21,313 nt of DNA from Bacteroidota bacterium (GTDB lineage: Bacteria > Bacteroidota > Ignavibacteria > Kapaibacteriales > UBA2268), in contig DAHXMP010000268.1 of NCBI GenBank assembly GCA_027371665.1, forward strand, positions 1 through 21,313, given 5' to 3'. Position numbers and translations under genes: made by a program. The notes under the pieces were generated by a model. That model was not told the origin of the DNA. It made no database searches and was given only the letters and a program-made list of their open reading frames with translations. Positions 8,263 to 17,123 of the stretch are shown here, in pieces. Within the stretch, counting starts at the first letter, position 1; every line of letters begins with the position of its first letter.

Positions 8263-11200
8263 TTATCTTGATATTATTACACTCATCCTAAGAATTTTGG
8301 TTCCCGATACAACCTCTATAAAATATAAACCTGATGGTAAATTTTCCGTTTGCCATTTGATTTGAGTTGCACCTTCATTTACTGTCCCCGAAAAGAGTGT
8401 TCTTACATTTTCACCGAGAATATTGTAAAGTTCAATTCTTACTAATTCTTTTGAACTAATGTTCAATACAATCGTACCATCATCACTAACAGGATTAGGA
8501 TAATTCATCATAGATACAGATGAATTTAGCGACTCATCACTAACATTACTGAAAATATCGGTCGTGAATTTCCAGGGTACAGACCAGTCTGTCATTCCTG
8601 CAGGCAAAACAGCACTTACATGCCAGTAATAATCAGTATTGATATTCAGTCTGCCTATATTGTAAAATAAAGAGGTAATTCCCGTACCGTTAATAGTATC
8701 ACTTGAAAAATCGCTTTTCTTCGATAATTGAATATTATACGTTATTGCGTTAGTGATAGGATTCCAAAGGAGGAAACTATAATTCTGAATTTTTATAGCA
8801 TTATCTAATGGAGAAACCAATATTGGAGGAGCAATTCTTGTTGTAAAGTTCCACACATCTGACCATTCACTTGTTACTTCGGAATTTTTACTAAGCACCC
8901 TCCAAAAATATTTTGTATTATATTCAAGTCCGCTATAATCATAACTTGTTCCTGAGACACCTGAATCATTAATAACCGGTGGATTTATATCCTGGTATTT
9001 TGATAACTGAACATTATAAGATTCAGCCCCGGGCACGTTTATCCAGTTCAATGTACCCGCAATAGGAGCCCATGCACCCTGATTGTGAGGCGATGATAAT
9101 AATGGCGATTCGATAGTTGATGTAAAACTCCAGGTGGCTGACCAGGCACTCCAGACGCCATTTTTCTTTGCCCTAATATGCCAGTAATAAGTTTTATTAA
9201 AATCAAGGTTATTATAATTATAAATTGTACCGGATGAAACAGAATCATTTATAATTGATGAACCGAAATTCTGTGTTTCGGATACTACAATATTATAAAT
9301 ACTTGCTCCGGTAAGTGGCAGCCACTGGAATTGAATGCTAACCGGAATCCCTGAAGAATTATCGGTAGGATATTTCAATGAAGGTGCATCGAATTGAGTT
9401 GAGAATGTCCATGTTTCTGACCACTTTCCACCATTTAAAGCATTTGCAGCTTTGACTTTCCAATAATAAGTCATATCCTTCATTAAACCCGGATAAGGAT
9501 ATGATGTGTAACCTGAAACAGAATCATTGATTAATGCACCTGAAAAATCCGGGGATGTAGAAAGCAAGACATAATATGACTCAGCATCGGGAACTGCATT
9601 CCAGGTTAAATTCCCGCTATCAGGCATAACTGTTGAATAGTTTTGTGGCGAAACAAGAACAGGAGGTGCAAGCTTTGTCGTGAAATCCCCGATTTCAGAC
9701 CATTTGCCACTGCCCTGCGAATCTTTTGCTCTTACACGCCAAAAATATTTTGTATTAAAATCTAAACCTGAAAAATCCATTGCATCAATCAATATACCTG
9801 ATGAATCAATTTTATTAACTGTAAAATTCGAATCGGTTGATACCTGGATGTCATATGTTTGGGATGAATTAACATGCTGCCATGTGAAAGTTCCCGAATC
9901 ACCGATATTGTAGGAATGATTAGGAGGCATTACCAGGACGGGTGCACCCAGGAGAGTAGTAAAATCCCATTGGCTTGACCAGGCACTTGTTTCATTCTGA
10001 TTAGATGCATTAACTCTCCAGAAATATATTGTACCGAATTCCAGCCCAATGTAACCGAATATTGTATCAGGGACAGACTGATTATAAACAAAAGTTGAAA
10101 AATCAGGCATCCTTGAAACCTGGAGCTGGTATTGAGTAGCCATTGAAACACTGTTCCACCTGAGGACCCCCGAATCAGGAACTGCCATTGTGTGATTGGC
10201 AGGAGAAGGTATTGTTGGTGTTCCTAATTTAGTTGTAAAGCTCCAATCGGAAGACCAATCGCTTGCTCCGCCTGTATTTGTAGCGCTCACATGCCAATAG
10301 TAATTAGTTCCGAACTGAAGGCCTGATGCCGAATATGATGTATTGTAAATATTGCTGTCATTTATGACAAGCTCTGAAAAATTACTTGAAGTAGATACTT
10401 CAACATTATAACTGTCAGCACCATAAACCGAATTCCATGATAATGCAGTTAGAGTATCTGCAGCAGTTGAGTTATTCACAGGTGACAATAGTGTTGGTGT
10501 ATCAAGATAAGTCCTGAACCTCCAGACATCAGACCAGGCACTCGTTTCACTCACGGTATGAGCCCTTACCCTCCAATAATACCAGGTGCCATGTTGGAGG
10601 GGTCTGGTTACTAAATAAGTCGTATCAGTTATATTGCTAAGATTAATTTCAAGTGTTGAAAAGTCGGAAGCAGGTGATACCTGCAAATCATAATTAACCG
10701 CATCGACAGCCTTGAACCAAGTTATAAACGGCGTTAAAGTCAACCTGTCAGACATATCAAACGGAATTTTCAGCAAGGGTGGAATAGCTCCGAAACTGAC
10801 TTTAAATGTTATTGTTGAAGCTCCGGATGAACCAATATCATATATCTTCAAATTCCCGGAAGAACCGTCAGACAGAAAACTCGATGGATTTGTATTATCA
10901 TTTATTTGAGTTCTACCAGATTCCATGCTGAAATACGCAGAATTAATATTCCCGTTTACCGTATTTGTGCCATTCAGCCTGTATATATATACCTCGTCCG
11001 GTGGACCGTCTGCATTGCCATTTCCTGCCATGGTATTAATTCTATAAACAATTAATCCGCTCCCTGGGATTGAACTTTCAAATGTTCCTGTTTTTTTCCT
11101 GTATTCGATAACAAAATATTCGGTTGATGAGTTTGGAGAATTAATCCTGTAACAATTGGTGGTTGATGATGTCAGAGGATTTAGATAGTAAGTTCCCGAT

Positions 11201-12354
11201 GTTGTAATCTGTGGTATTGATGAAATCCATTGTCCATACTTATATTTCATAAATGCACCCATATGTTCAGGAGGATTTAGGTCGTCCTCCATCAAATCCC
11301 AGCTTCCAACGGGGCTTAATCCATCATAGGAATAATGATATAAATCAGGAGCACCAAAAGTGTGGAACATTTCATGGCAAAGAACACCTACATCAATTGC
11401 TGTTTGGAGCTGGAAATTATAGTTCCAAACTTTTTTACTATTAATATATACATTATATGTTGTAAGGAATGACATGTGCGGCCAGAGCAAATCTGCCCAT
11501 GCCCCGGGCGCACCATAAATAATAAAGCATACATTATCTACATTTCCATCGCCATCCGAATCAATGTTTAAATCCGGCGGGATTTGTGAGCTGACTGCAT
11601 TAACTGCATTTTTTAAAAGTGTATGTTCCCTGTTAGTTGCATCTGAAGTACTCGTGTATCCTATCGGATTCGTTACTGCATTATAAGGTTTATAATAGTT
11701 CCTGACATGCGAATCCTGGTAAGAAACTACTGTTGCTCCGGGTGTAGGATAAAAAGTTGAATTAATTGTCACAGAATTATATGAGACCTCCTGGTAATAA
11801 CTTTTTAGGGATGAAGCCGAGGTCGAATTAAACAAATTATTATAAGTGCTTATAGCATCGGTGAACTCGGATTCATCCGAAAATCTTATGAAAATTACGA
11901 TATTATTTATCGTACCTGAATGAGCAATCTGAATTCTGTCAGATTTACTTTTTGATTCTGATTTCCATGTAATATTCTTATGTTCATTAACTTTTTCATA
12001 AATTTTTTCAGGAGATATTTTGAGCCATTTTGTTAGACCTAAAGTCCCGGGATTTACCTTTCCTACCATATAGCCGGTAGGTATCAAATCTCCATTTATT
12101 CTATCTGCATAAGAATAATAACCCGTTGACGAGTTCTGAATAATTGTATAACCATCCTTATCATGAAGCCAATTGTAATATTCATCCCCACTGGCAAAGC
12201 AGTGTATAACAGTGCCATCAGGCTGATGTATTGTCTGTGGAACAAATTTTAAATACGCCCCGCTCGTGATTTGGTAAAAAAACAGAAAAAGGATAAATGA
12301 AAAAAAATATATTATTCCTTTTCCATATATACGAGAATGTAAATTTGTTTTCAC
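8263..12354 (-). CDS. Secreted M6-type metalloprotease with eight FN3-like repeats and T9SS tail
   Basis: The protein has 1363 residues from a GTG at 12352-12354 that has AAAGGA six bases upstream; a TTG at 12387 was rejected. Residues 1-32 hold a signal peptide with a long Phe/Leu core. A pro-region precedes the M6 peptidase (immune-inhibitor-A-like) domain at about 145-410. Its zinc site is HEMFH at 327-331, extended by G334 and D337 (HExxHxxGxxD), followed by a candidate Met-turn near M355. A DxDGDGNxD calcium-type loop lies at about 266-275. A beta domain follows to about 525, then eight FN3-like repeats of about 93 residues, most ending W-S-x-x-W-x-F-T-T. The last 83 residues are a T9SS type A sorting domain (NYPNPVSD, LPSGLYF). 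It is predicted to be an extracellular or surface endopeptidase, with the repeats acting as spacer or adhesion modules. Confidence 0.9.
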   Translation of the reverse strand: MKTNLHSRIYGKGIIYFFSFILFLFFYQITSGAYLKFVPQTIHQPDGTVIHCFASGDEYYNWLHDKDGYTIIQNSSTGYYSYADRINGDLIPTGYMVGKVNPGTLGLTKWLKISPEKIYEKVNEHKNITWKSESKSKSDRIQIAHSGTINNIVIFIRFSDESEFTDAISTYNNLFNSTSASSLKSYYQEVSYNSVTINSTFYPTPGATVVSYQDSHVRNYYKPYNAVTNPIGYTSTSDATNREHTLLKNAVNAVSSQIPPDLNIDSDGDGNVDNVCFIIYGAPGAWADLLWPHMSFLTTYNVYINSKKVWNYNFQLQTAIDVGVLCHEMFHTFGAPDLYHYSYDGLSPVGSWDLMEDDLNPPEHMGAFMKYKYGQWISSIPQITTSGTYYLNPLTSSTTNCYRINSPNSSTEYFVIEYRKKTGTFESSIPGSGLIVYRINTMAGNGNADGPPDEVYIYRLNGTNTVNGNINSAYFSMESGRTQINDNTNPSSFLSDGSSGNLKIYDIGSSGASTITFKVSFGAIPPLLKIPFDMSDRLTLTPFITWFKAVDAVNYDLQVSPASDFSTLEINLSNITDTTYLVTRPLQHGTWYYWRVRAHTVSETSAWSDVWRFRTYLDTPTLLSPVNNSTAADTLTALSWNSVYGADSYNVEVSTSSNFSELVINDSNIYNTSYSASGLQFGTNYYWHVSATNTGGASDWSSDWSFTTKLGTPTIPSPANHTMAVPDSGVLRWNSVSMATQYQLQVSRMPDFSTFVYNQSVPDTIFGYIGLEFGTIYFWRVNASNQNETSAWSSQWDFTTLLGAPVLVMPPNHSYNIGDSGTFTWQHVNSSQTYDIQVSTDSNFTVNKIDSSGILIDAMDFSGLDFNTKYFWRVRAKDSQGSGKWSEIGDFTTKLAPPVLVSPQNYSTVMPDSGNLTWNAVPDAESYYVLLSTSPDFSGALINDSVSGYTSYPYPGLMKDMTYYWKVKAANALNGGKWSETWTFSTQFDAPSLKYPTDNSSGIPVSIQFQWLPLTGASIYNIVVSETQNFGSSIINDSVSSGTIYNYNNLDFNKTYYWHIRAKKNGVWSAWSATWSFTSTIESPLLSSPHNQGAWAPIAGTLNWINVPGAESYNVQLSKYQDINPPVINDSGVSGTSYDYSGLEYNTKYFWRVLSKNSEVTSEWSDVWNFTTRIAPPILVSPLDNAIKIQNYSFLLWNPITNAITYNIQLSKKSDFSSDTINGTGITSLFYNIGRLNINTDYYWHVSAVLPAGMTDWSVPWKFTTDIFSNVSDESLNSSVSMMNYPNPVSDDGTIVLNISSKELVRIELYNILGENVRTLFSGTVNEGATQIKWQTENLPSGLYFIEVVSGTKILRMSVIISR
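8554..10783 (-). repeat. Array of eight FN3-like domain repeats within the M6 protease gene
   Basis: Eight consecutive protein repeats of about 92-94 residues cover this stretch. Each starts with a P-x-L-x-x-P-x-N/D segment, has a W near position 20, a Y-x-(L/V)-x-(V/L)-S strand, a Y-(Y/F)-W-(R/H/K)-V strand, and closes with W-S-x-x-W-x-F-T-T. Repeats differ clearly from one another in sequence, so the array is old rather than a recent slippage product. Confidence 0.9.
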
Positions 12355-12672
12355 AAAAAGTCCTTTCTCATTTAGAGTAAGAATCAAATTATCACTCAGA
12401 AACTTAAACCCTCAATTTATGTCTTAAGGTAGTTTTATTTTGTTTAACGCAAAATTTTTTTATTTATTTGAAAATTTATATAATATTTGCATATATTTTT
12501 TAAATAATTAATCAAGTTAATAAGAAACTTAAAAATCATTCGTCTAAAAATCAAATAATTATTTTTTTGGAAAATGTAAATTAAAGAATAAGTTGAAAAA
12601 AGAGTTAAAGAAGAAAGTGGAGGTTATAGTCGAAAAATTATTAAATTTATTAAATATTTTTTATACAAAAGC
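12355..12672. other. Divergent AT-rich intergenic region, presumed to hold two promoters
   Basis: This 318-base gap separates the divergently read M6 protease gene and the BNR/ASH gene, so promoters for both should lie here. The start of the gap, 12355-12360, contains the protease gene's Shine-Dalgarno sequence. A TATAAT-like box is present at 12479-12484 on the plus strand, and a TTGCGT-type box read on the minus strand lies near 12448-12453, but neither has a convincing partner at normal spacing. A purine-rich run lies at about 12584-12625. No open frame, RNA gene or strong inverted repeat was seen. Confidence 0.4.
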
Positions 12673-15600
12673 ATGAAAATTTTTTACCGCTTCTTATATT
12701 TATTGTTAATAATTTTTTTCCTGGGATTTCGGAACACATATTCTGTCTCATGGAATAAGGTAACAACTATACCCCCGCCTTATGACCAAAACTATTGGCT
12801 CGACATAAATTTTCTTAACTCTCAATACGGCTGGATATGTGGCTTCAACGGAATGGTTATAAGAACAACTGACGGTGGGCAAACATGGGCAGGTTCCTCC
12901 GTCCCATTTTTTAACCAGCTCGAAAGTATCCAATTTACTTCACTCAGTACCGGATATACCTCCGGCCCGCAAAAAATCTTTAAATCTATTGATGGAGGAG
13001 TTTCATGGACTGACATTACTCCACCAACTGCAATCGAAATATGGGGACTAAATTTTTATGATGATAATAACGGCTTGGCGGTTGGAGGCGGATGTATAGA
13101 CCCCCAAGTCTTCTGGAAAACAACCGATGGTGGTTCAACCTGGACAGGATTCGTAGTTGACACTGTACCAAACAGCGGATTGACGCATGTAATAATGTAC
13201 AACCCAAACGGATTGTGTTATGCCACCAGCAGCGGCAGGTTATGGAAAAGCCTCGACGGCGGTGTAACATGGAGCGTAATGTCTGTTTCGGGCCCTGACC
13301 TTTGGCAGGAATATATTTCAAACATTGGAAATTCCTTTCTTGTACCGTATGCAGGCTTAGATTGTTCGGGGCAGGGTAATAACGGAGGAATACACTTCAC
13401 TACCGATGCCGGAGCCACATGGAATCATTATTCGACTGGCGTACCTATGTTCGGTACTTTCCTGACAGGCACAAAAGCAGGATGGGGTTGCGGTTACGAT
13501 ATGGCAGTCTATTATACATCTGATGCCGGTGTTACCTGGCAGTTGAAAAACTGCGGCATTGAAGAAGGAAAGAATATGGATTGTTTATGGTTCAGGAGCC
13601 CGAATGACGGGTGGGTTGTCGGAGAAGGCGTGTACCGCCTCGGTCCCGACTGGCAGACAGTAACAAAGCTGAATATGTCTTATGGGGATGTCTGCATTCC
13701 AGGTTCCAGGCTCGATACCGTATGGGTAAAAAACTATTCCTTCGACAATGCGGTTACGATTGCGACAAACCTGTATGGGATTAATTTCGAAGATTTTTCA
13801 ATAGTATCACCAACAGGCAGTTTCCCGGTATCAGCCTGTGATTCTGAAATGATAATAATTCAATTCAATCCGAAGACGACAGGCTTTAAAGATGCTAAAC
13901 TTGGAGTAAGTGCAATCGGTGGCAATAGTTTCATAATAGACTTAGTTGGTAATGCAATGCAGGCAACAACAAAGCCTGACGATACTTTATTAATTATTAA
14001 TCCTGCATATTGCGGGATACCTGCTTCCGATTCAATAAGATGGACGACAAACAGTATTGATAATATTATTACCGATATACAAAAGGATTCCGGTGCAGTT
14101 GATATTACATTCGCTTCCTTACTTCCGCTTAATGTCTATGCTTCCGGGGTTTTTACGAATTTTACAGCAGTATTACCGGACACAGGATGGTTTACAACGC
14201 GTTTCAAAGTTATTCTCTTTCCTTGCCTTAAAGATACACTAATCACTGTACAGGCTTATGGTGTATCCCCAATTTTAAGTGCTGATGACAAGTTGTTTTT
14301 CAATGTAAATTGTTCCCTGGAAACTTTAGACACATTGCCTATTTACAATACGGGCAATTCTGAACTGATTATTTCAGGATACAATATAAACCAGTCCAAT
14401 ACAGTATTTTCATTTGAAGGCTGGGTTTCTGGCAGGGATTTCCCTATAACGATCAAGCCAGGTGAAGGGGACTCGATAATAATAAAATATTCACCTTCAA
14501 TGTTTGGCTCTCATAATGCTGTGTTAAGTCTTATCAATAATGACTCTACTTACAAAAGAGGAAGGAAGAATCCTTTTTATATTGCGTTATCCGGAATAAT
14601 CGTTTCAACAAATCTCTTTCCAAAAGACACTCTTATTGATTTAGGTAATATTTGTATTGGTGATTCTGCCGATTTTTCCATTACGATAGAAAATTTATGG
14701 AACATGACAGCTGCCCTGCAAAAACCTGTTTATAATAACAAAATTTATAAAATGTCATTAGCTGACAGTACATTTCCCATTCAATTAAGCCAAAATGATT
14801 CTATTATTTGCAGAATAAGATTTAAGCCCGATTCATCAGGACAATACCTGGACACAATAAATATAGGTTCAGCACCATGCAACCAGGACATCAAGATTGT
14901 AATTAAAGCAAATTGTGTTAGAAGTGAACTCTCATCCTTCCCGGTTTCAATCAATGAGATTCTTCAAACAGGAATACCATTAAAAAAGACTATAAAATTA
15001 TATGCTGCAGGCAATATCAATCTAACGATAAAGAATATTTATCTTAAACCCGGAGATAATAACTGGACTATTAATTATTCTCCTAACCTTCCTTACAACA
15101 TGAATCAGGGAGACAGTGCCATATTTGATATTGAAATAAATGCACTGAAAGATACAATTTTCAAAGGCAACATTTGCTTTCAGACAGAAAGCCTCTGCCC
15201 GTCAGAGCTTTGTATTCCTTTAAATTTGCTTAGTCACAGTATTTGGTTAACGACATCTATTGATTCTATAAATTTCGAAACCCAGAAATGCAGTTCTATT
15301 ATGGTTTTTGATACTATTTCAATAACCAATAAGGGAATTTTTCCGGATACAATTGTTCAATTCGAGCTTGCACCTCAAGGAGGTCCCTTTAGCATTGTGA
15401 ATCCACCAACCTTGCCACATATTATCGGTGAGGGAGTGAAGGAAGATTATATTATCGAATTTAATACAATAAATGAAGGAGATTTTAATGCAAATCTCAT
15501 AATTGATTCAAAAAATCTGAAAGGTTTAGTAATAAAAGTTCCTATAAGTTCAGGATATCATACTGTTGTGACAAAACCTGATGATGTTACCTATGATTTC

Positions 15601-16911
15601 GGAAATGCTGAACCTTGCGATGATTCACTCTTTTATTATTTTACTTATACAAATACCGGAACGTTAACAGATTCATTGGTTATCCGGAAGCAAAACAATT
15701 TGCCGGGATTCGATATAAATCCTGGTAAATCATTTGTTATACCTGCCGGAGATAGTATTCAGATCGAATTAGCGGCTATTCCTTCTTTATTTGATTCAAT
15801 TGGAAAATATACTGAGAATTATCTCGTAACAAGTAATGTATGTTCTTTCATCCACAATATTACAGCTTCAATAAACATAATAAGGCCCAGGCTGACGATT
15901 GAACCTCCCATACTCGATTTCGGTGAAGTATGGATTGATGATTCTCTTGTTGACTATATAAATGTAAAAAATACAAGCGGATTTATTAAAACAATTACCA
16001 GTATTAATTTAATCCCGGCATCATTACAATTTAAATCAAATATTAATTTACCTGTCAAAGTATTTCCTGATTCCACAATCAGAATTCCAATCACGTTCAC
16101 AGCTAAAAATGAGGGTAATGATTCCTGCATAATTCAAATAATAGAAGAATCATCTTGTATTGATTCCACCTATATTAAATTGATGGCAAACGTACCTCCC
16201 GAAATATATAATACTGCTGTTAAAATAGGCAATTACAGGGGTGTACCGGGAGACACAATTAATATTGCCATGGAATTACTAAATGCTGTTCCGCGAATTA
16301 AGCCAACACATCTAGATTTTAAAATCACATACGATAAATACCTTATGTTCCCAATTAATGTGGAAGCAAAACTCAATAATGCATGGCAGAATGTTCAGTT
16401 TAATGATAATGGAGGAAGTATATCAGGCTCTCTCGATTCTGGTTATGCCGAAAACATTTTTCAAAATACCGGAAATATCCTTTACTTTGAAAATATCATT
16501 CTGAAATCATATCCCGATTCCACTACACTTGCAATAGCTGATTTTACACCTATTACAATTAAAAAAATAAACATCACAAAATATGACGGTTCGCTGAAGG
16601 TTGACAGCGTCTGTTCCGGGACAGGGGGATTCCATTTATTTCTCGCACCTGACCTGAAAACAAGCTTAAATAATCCTGTTATCTCAGCCGACAAACTGGT
16701 GATACTATCTCAGGAACCACGTGAGCAAACAGTTTTCTCCGAAATCAGAAATCTTATGGGAGATGTTGTTCTGAGAAATACGGATATAACATCAAAAATA
16801 AATCCTGAAATAGATATTGATATTTCTTCCCTGCCAAATGGTGTGTATTTCATTACATTAGTCTCCAACTATGGTTTGATGAAAAGATACAAGTTCTTAA
16901 TCGTCAGGTAA
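12673..16911 (+). CDS. Large secreted protein: BNR/Ycf48-like propeller, ASH-like modules, T9SS-like tail
   Basis: The protein has 1412 residues with a signal peptide at 1-24. Residues 25-335 carry six BNR-type motifs (TTDGGQTW, SIDGGVSW, TTDGGSTW, SLDGGVTW, TTDAGATW, TSDAGVTW), typical of a Ycf48/sialidase-like beta-propeller. From about 340 to 1175 there are roughly eight ASH/choice-of-anchor-D-like beta sandwiches of about 100 residues. Several have a cysteine on the first strand and another near the end (for example NICIGDSADF paired with APCNQD). Residues about 1177-1330 form a different beta domain with a GVPGDTINI strand, cohesin- or adhesion-like at best. The last 70 residues resemble a T9SS sorting tail (ISSLPNGVYFITL, ending KRYKFLIVR), although a clear YPNP motif is missing. 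No Shine-Dalgarno sequence precedes the ATG. It is predicted to be a surface or extracellular structural protein; no enzymatic motif is visible. Confidence 0.85.
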   Translation: MKIFYRFLYLLLIIFFLGFRNTYSVSWNKVTTIPPPYDQNYWLDINFLNSQYGWICGFNGMVIRTTDGGQTWAGSSVPFFNQLESIQFTSLSTGYTSGPQKIFKSIDGGVSWTDITPPTAIEIWGLNFYDDNNGLAVGGGCIDPQVFWKTTDGGSTWTGFVVDTVPNSGLTHVIMYNPNGLCYATSSGRLWKSLDGGVTWSVMSVSGPDLWQEYISNIGNSFLVPYAGLDCSGQGNNGGIHFTTDAGATWNHYSTGVPMFGTFLTGTKAGWGCGYDMAVYYTSDAGVTWQLKNCGIEEGKNMDCLWFRSPNDGWVVGEGVYRLGPDWQTVTKLNMSYGDVCIPGSRLDTVWVKNYSFDNAVTIATNLYGINFEDFSIVSPTGSFPVSACDSEMIIIQFNPKTTGFKDAKLGVSAIGGNSFIIDLVGNAMQATTKPDDTLLIINPAYCGIPASDSIRWTTNSIDNIITDIQKDSGAVDITFASLLPLNVYASGVFTNFTAVLPDTGWFTTRFKVILFPCLKDTLITVQAYGVSPILSADDKLFFNVNCSLETLDTLPIYNTGNSELIISGYNINQSNTVFSFEGWVSGRDFPITIKPGEGDSIIIKYSPSMFGSHNAVLSLINNDSTYKRGRKNPFYIALSGIIVSTNLFPKDTLIDLGNICIGDSADFSITIENLWNMTAALQKPVYNNKIYKMSLADSTFPIQLSQNDSIICRIRFKPDSSGQYLDTINIGSAPCNQDIKIVIKANCVRSELSSFPVSINEILQTGIPLKKTIKLYAAGNINLTIKNIYLKPGDNNWTINYSPNLPYNMNQGDSAIFDIEINALKDTIFKGNICFQTESLCPSELCIPLNLLSHSIWLTTSIDSINFETQKCSSIMVFDTISITNKGIFPDTIVQFELAPQGGPFSIVNPPTLPHIIGEGVKEDYIIEFNTINEGDFNANLIIDSKNLKGLVIKVPISSGYHTVVTKPDDVTYDFGNAEPCDDSLFYYFTYTNTGTLTDSLVIRKQNNLPGFDINPGKSFVIPAGDSIQIELAAIPSLFDSIGKYTENYLVTSNVCSFIHNITASINIIRPRLTIEPPILDFGEVWIDDSLVDYINVKNTSGFIKTITSINLIPASLQFKSNINLPVKVFPDSTIRIPITFTAKNEGNDSCIIQIIEESSCIDSTYIKLMANVPPEIYNTAVKIGNYRGVPGDTINIAMELLNAVPRIKPTHLDFKITYDKYLMFPINVEAKLNNAWQNVQFNDNGGSISGSLDSGYAENIFQNTGNILYFENIILKSYPDSTTLAIADFTPITIKKINITKYDGSLKVDSVCSGTGGFHLFLAPDLKTSLNNPVISADKLVILSQEPREQTVFSEIRNLMGDVVLRNTDITSKINPEIDIDISSLPNGVYFITLVSNYGLMKRYKFLIVR
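12745..13677 (+). repeat. Six BNR (S/T-x-D-x-G-x-T/S-W) repeats
   Basis: Six copies of the (S/T)-x-D-(G/A)-G-x-(T/S)-W turn motif recur within the first 335 residues of the secreted protein, each preceded by a hydrophobic or aromatic strand residue. This is the mark of a beta-propeller of the BNR/Ycf48 type. No catalytic sialidase residues are evident. Confidence 0.85.
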
Positions 16912-17123
16912 AACTTTGTCTTAATGTTACTGAGTTACATAAACAAATCCGGCAAACCAATTTTTGCATTTAATTAATAATTCAAAAAATTTATAGGAAT
17001 TTTCTTCTTATCAACACCTTATTACTTTTGACCCAAATAAAATAATTATTAAATATTATAATTTTGAAATCGTCAAATTTTTATTTATAATTTTAATTAA
17101 ACGAAAACTATAATCGAGTATAA
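16912..17123 (+). promoter_or_regulatory. AT-rich leader of miaB with weak promoter-like boxes
   Basis: This gap should hold the miaB promoter. A TAATTTTG at 17059-17066 fits the Bacteroidetes -7 consensus TAnnTTTG, and a TTTG lies at 17027-17030, but the 28-base spacing is longer than the usual 19-21. A TTGACC at 17028-17033 with a TATAAT at 17057-17062 is also too widely spaced (23 bases) for a standard primary-sigma promoter. No terminator hairpin for the upstream gene was found. Confidence 0.25.

Noticed and set aside
12355..12387. TTG start for the M6 protease
   Set aside because: A GTG at 12352-12354 has AAAGGA six bases upstream and gives a normal signal peptide.
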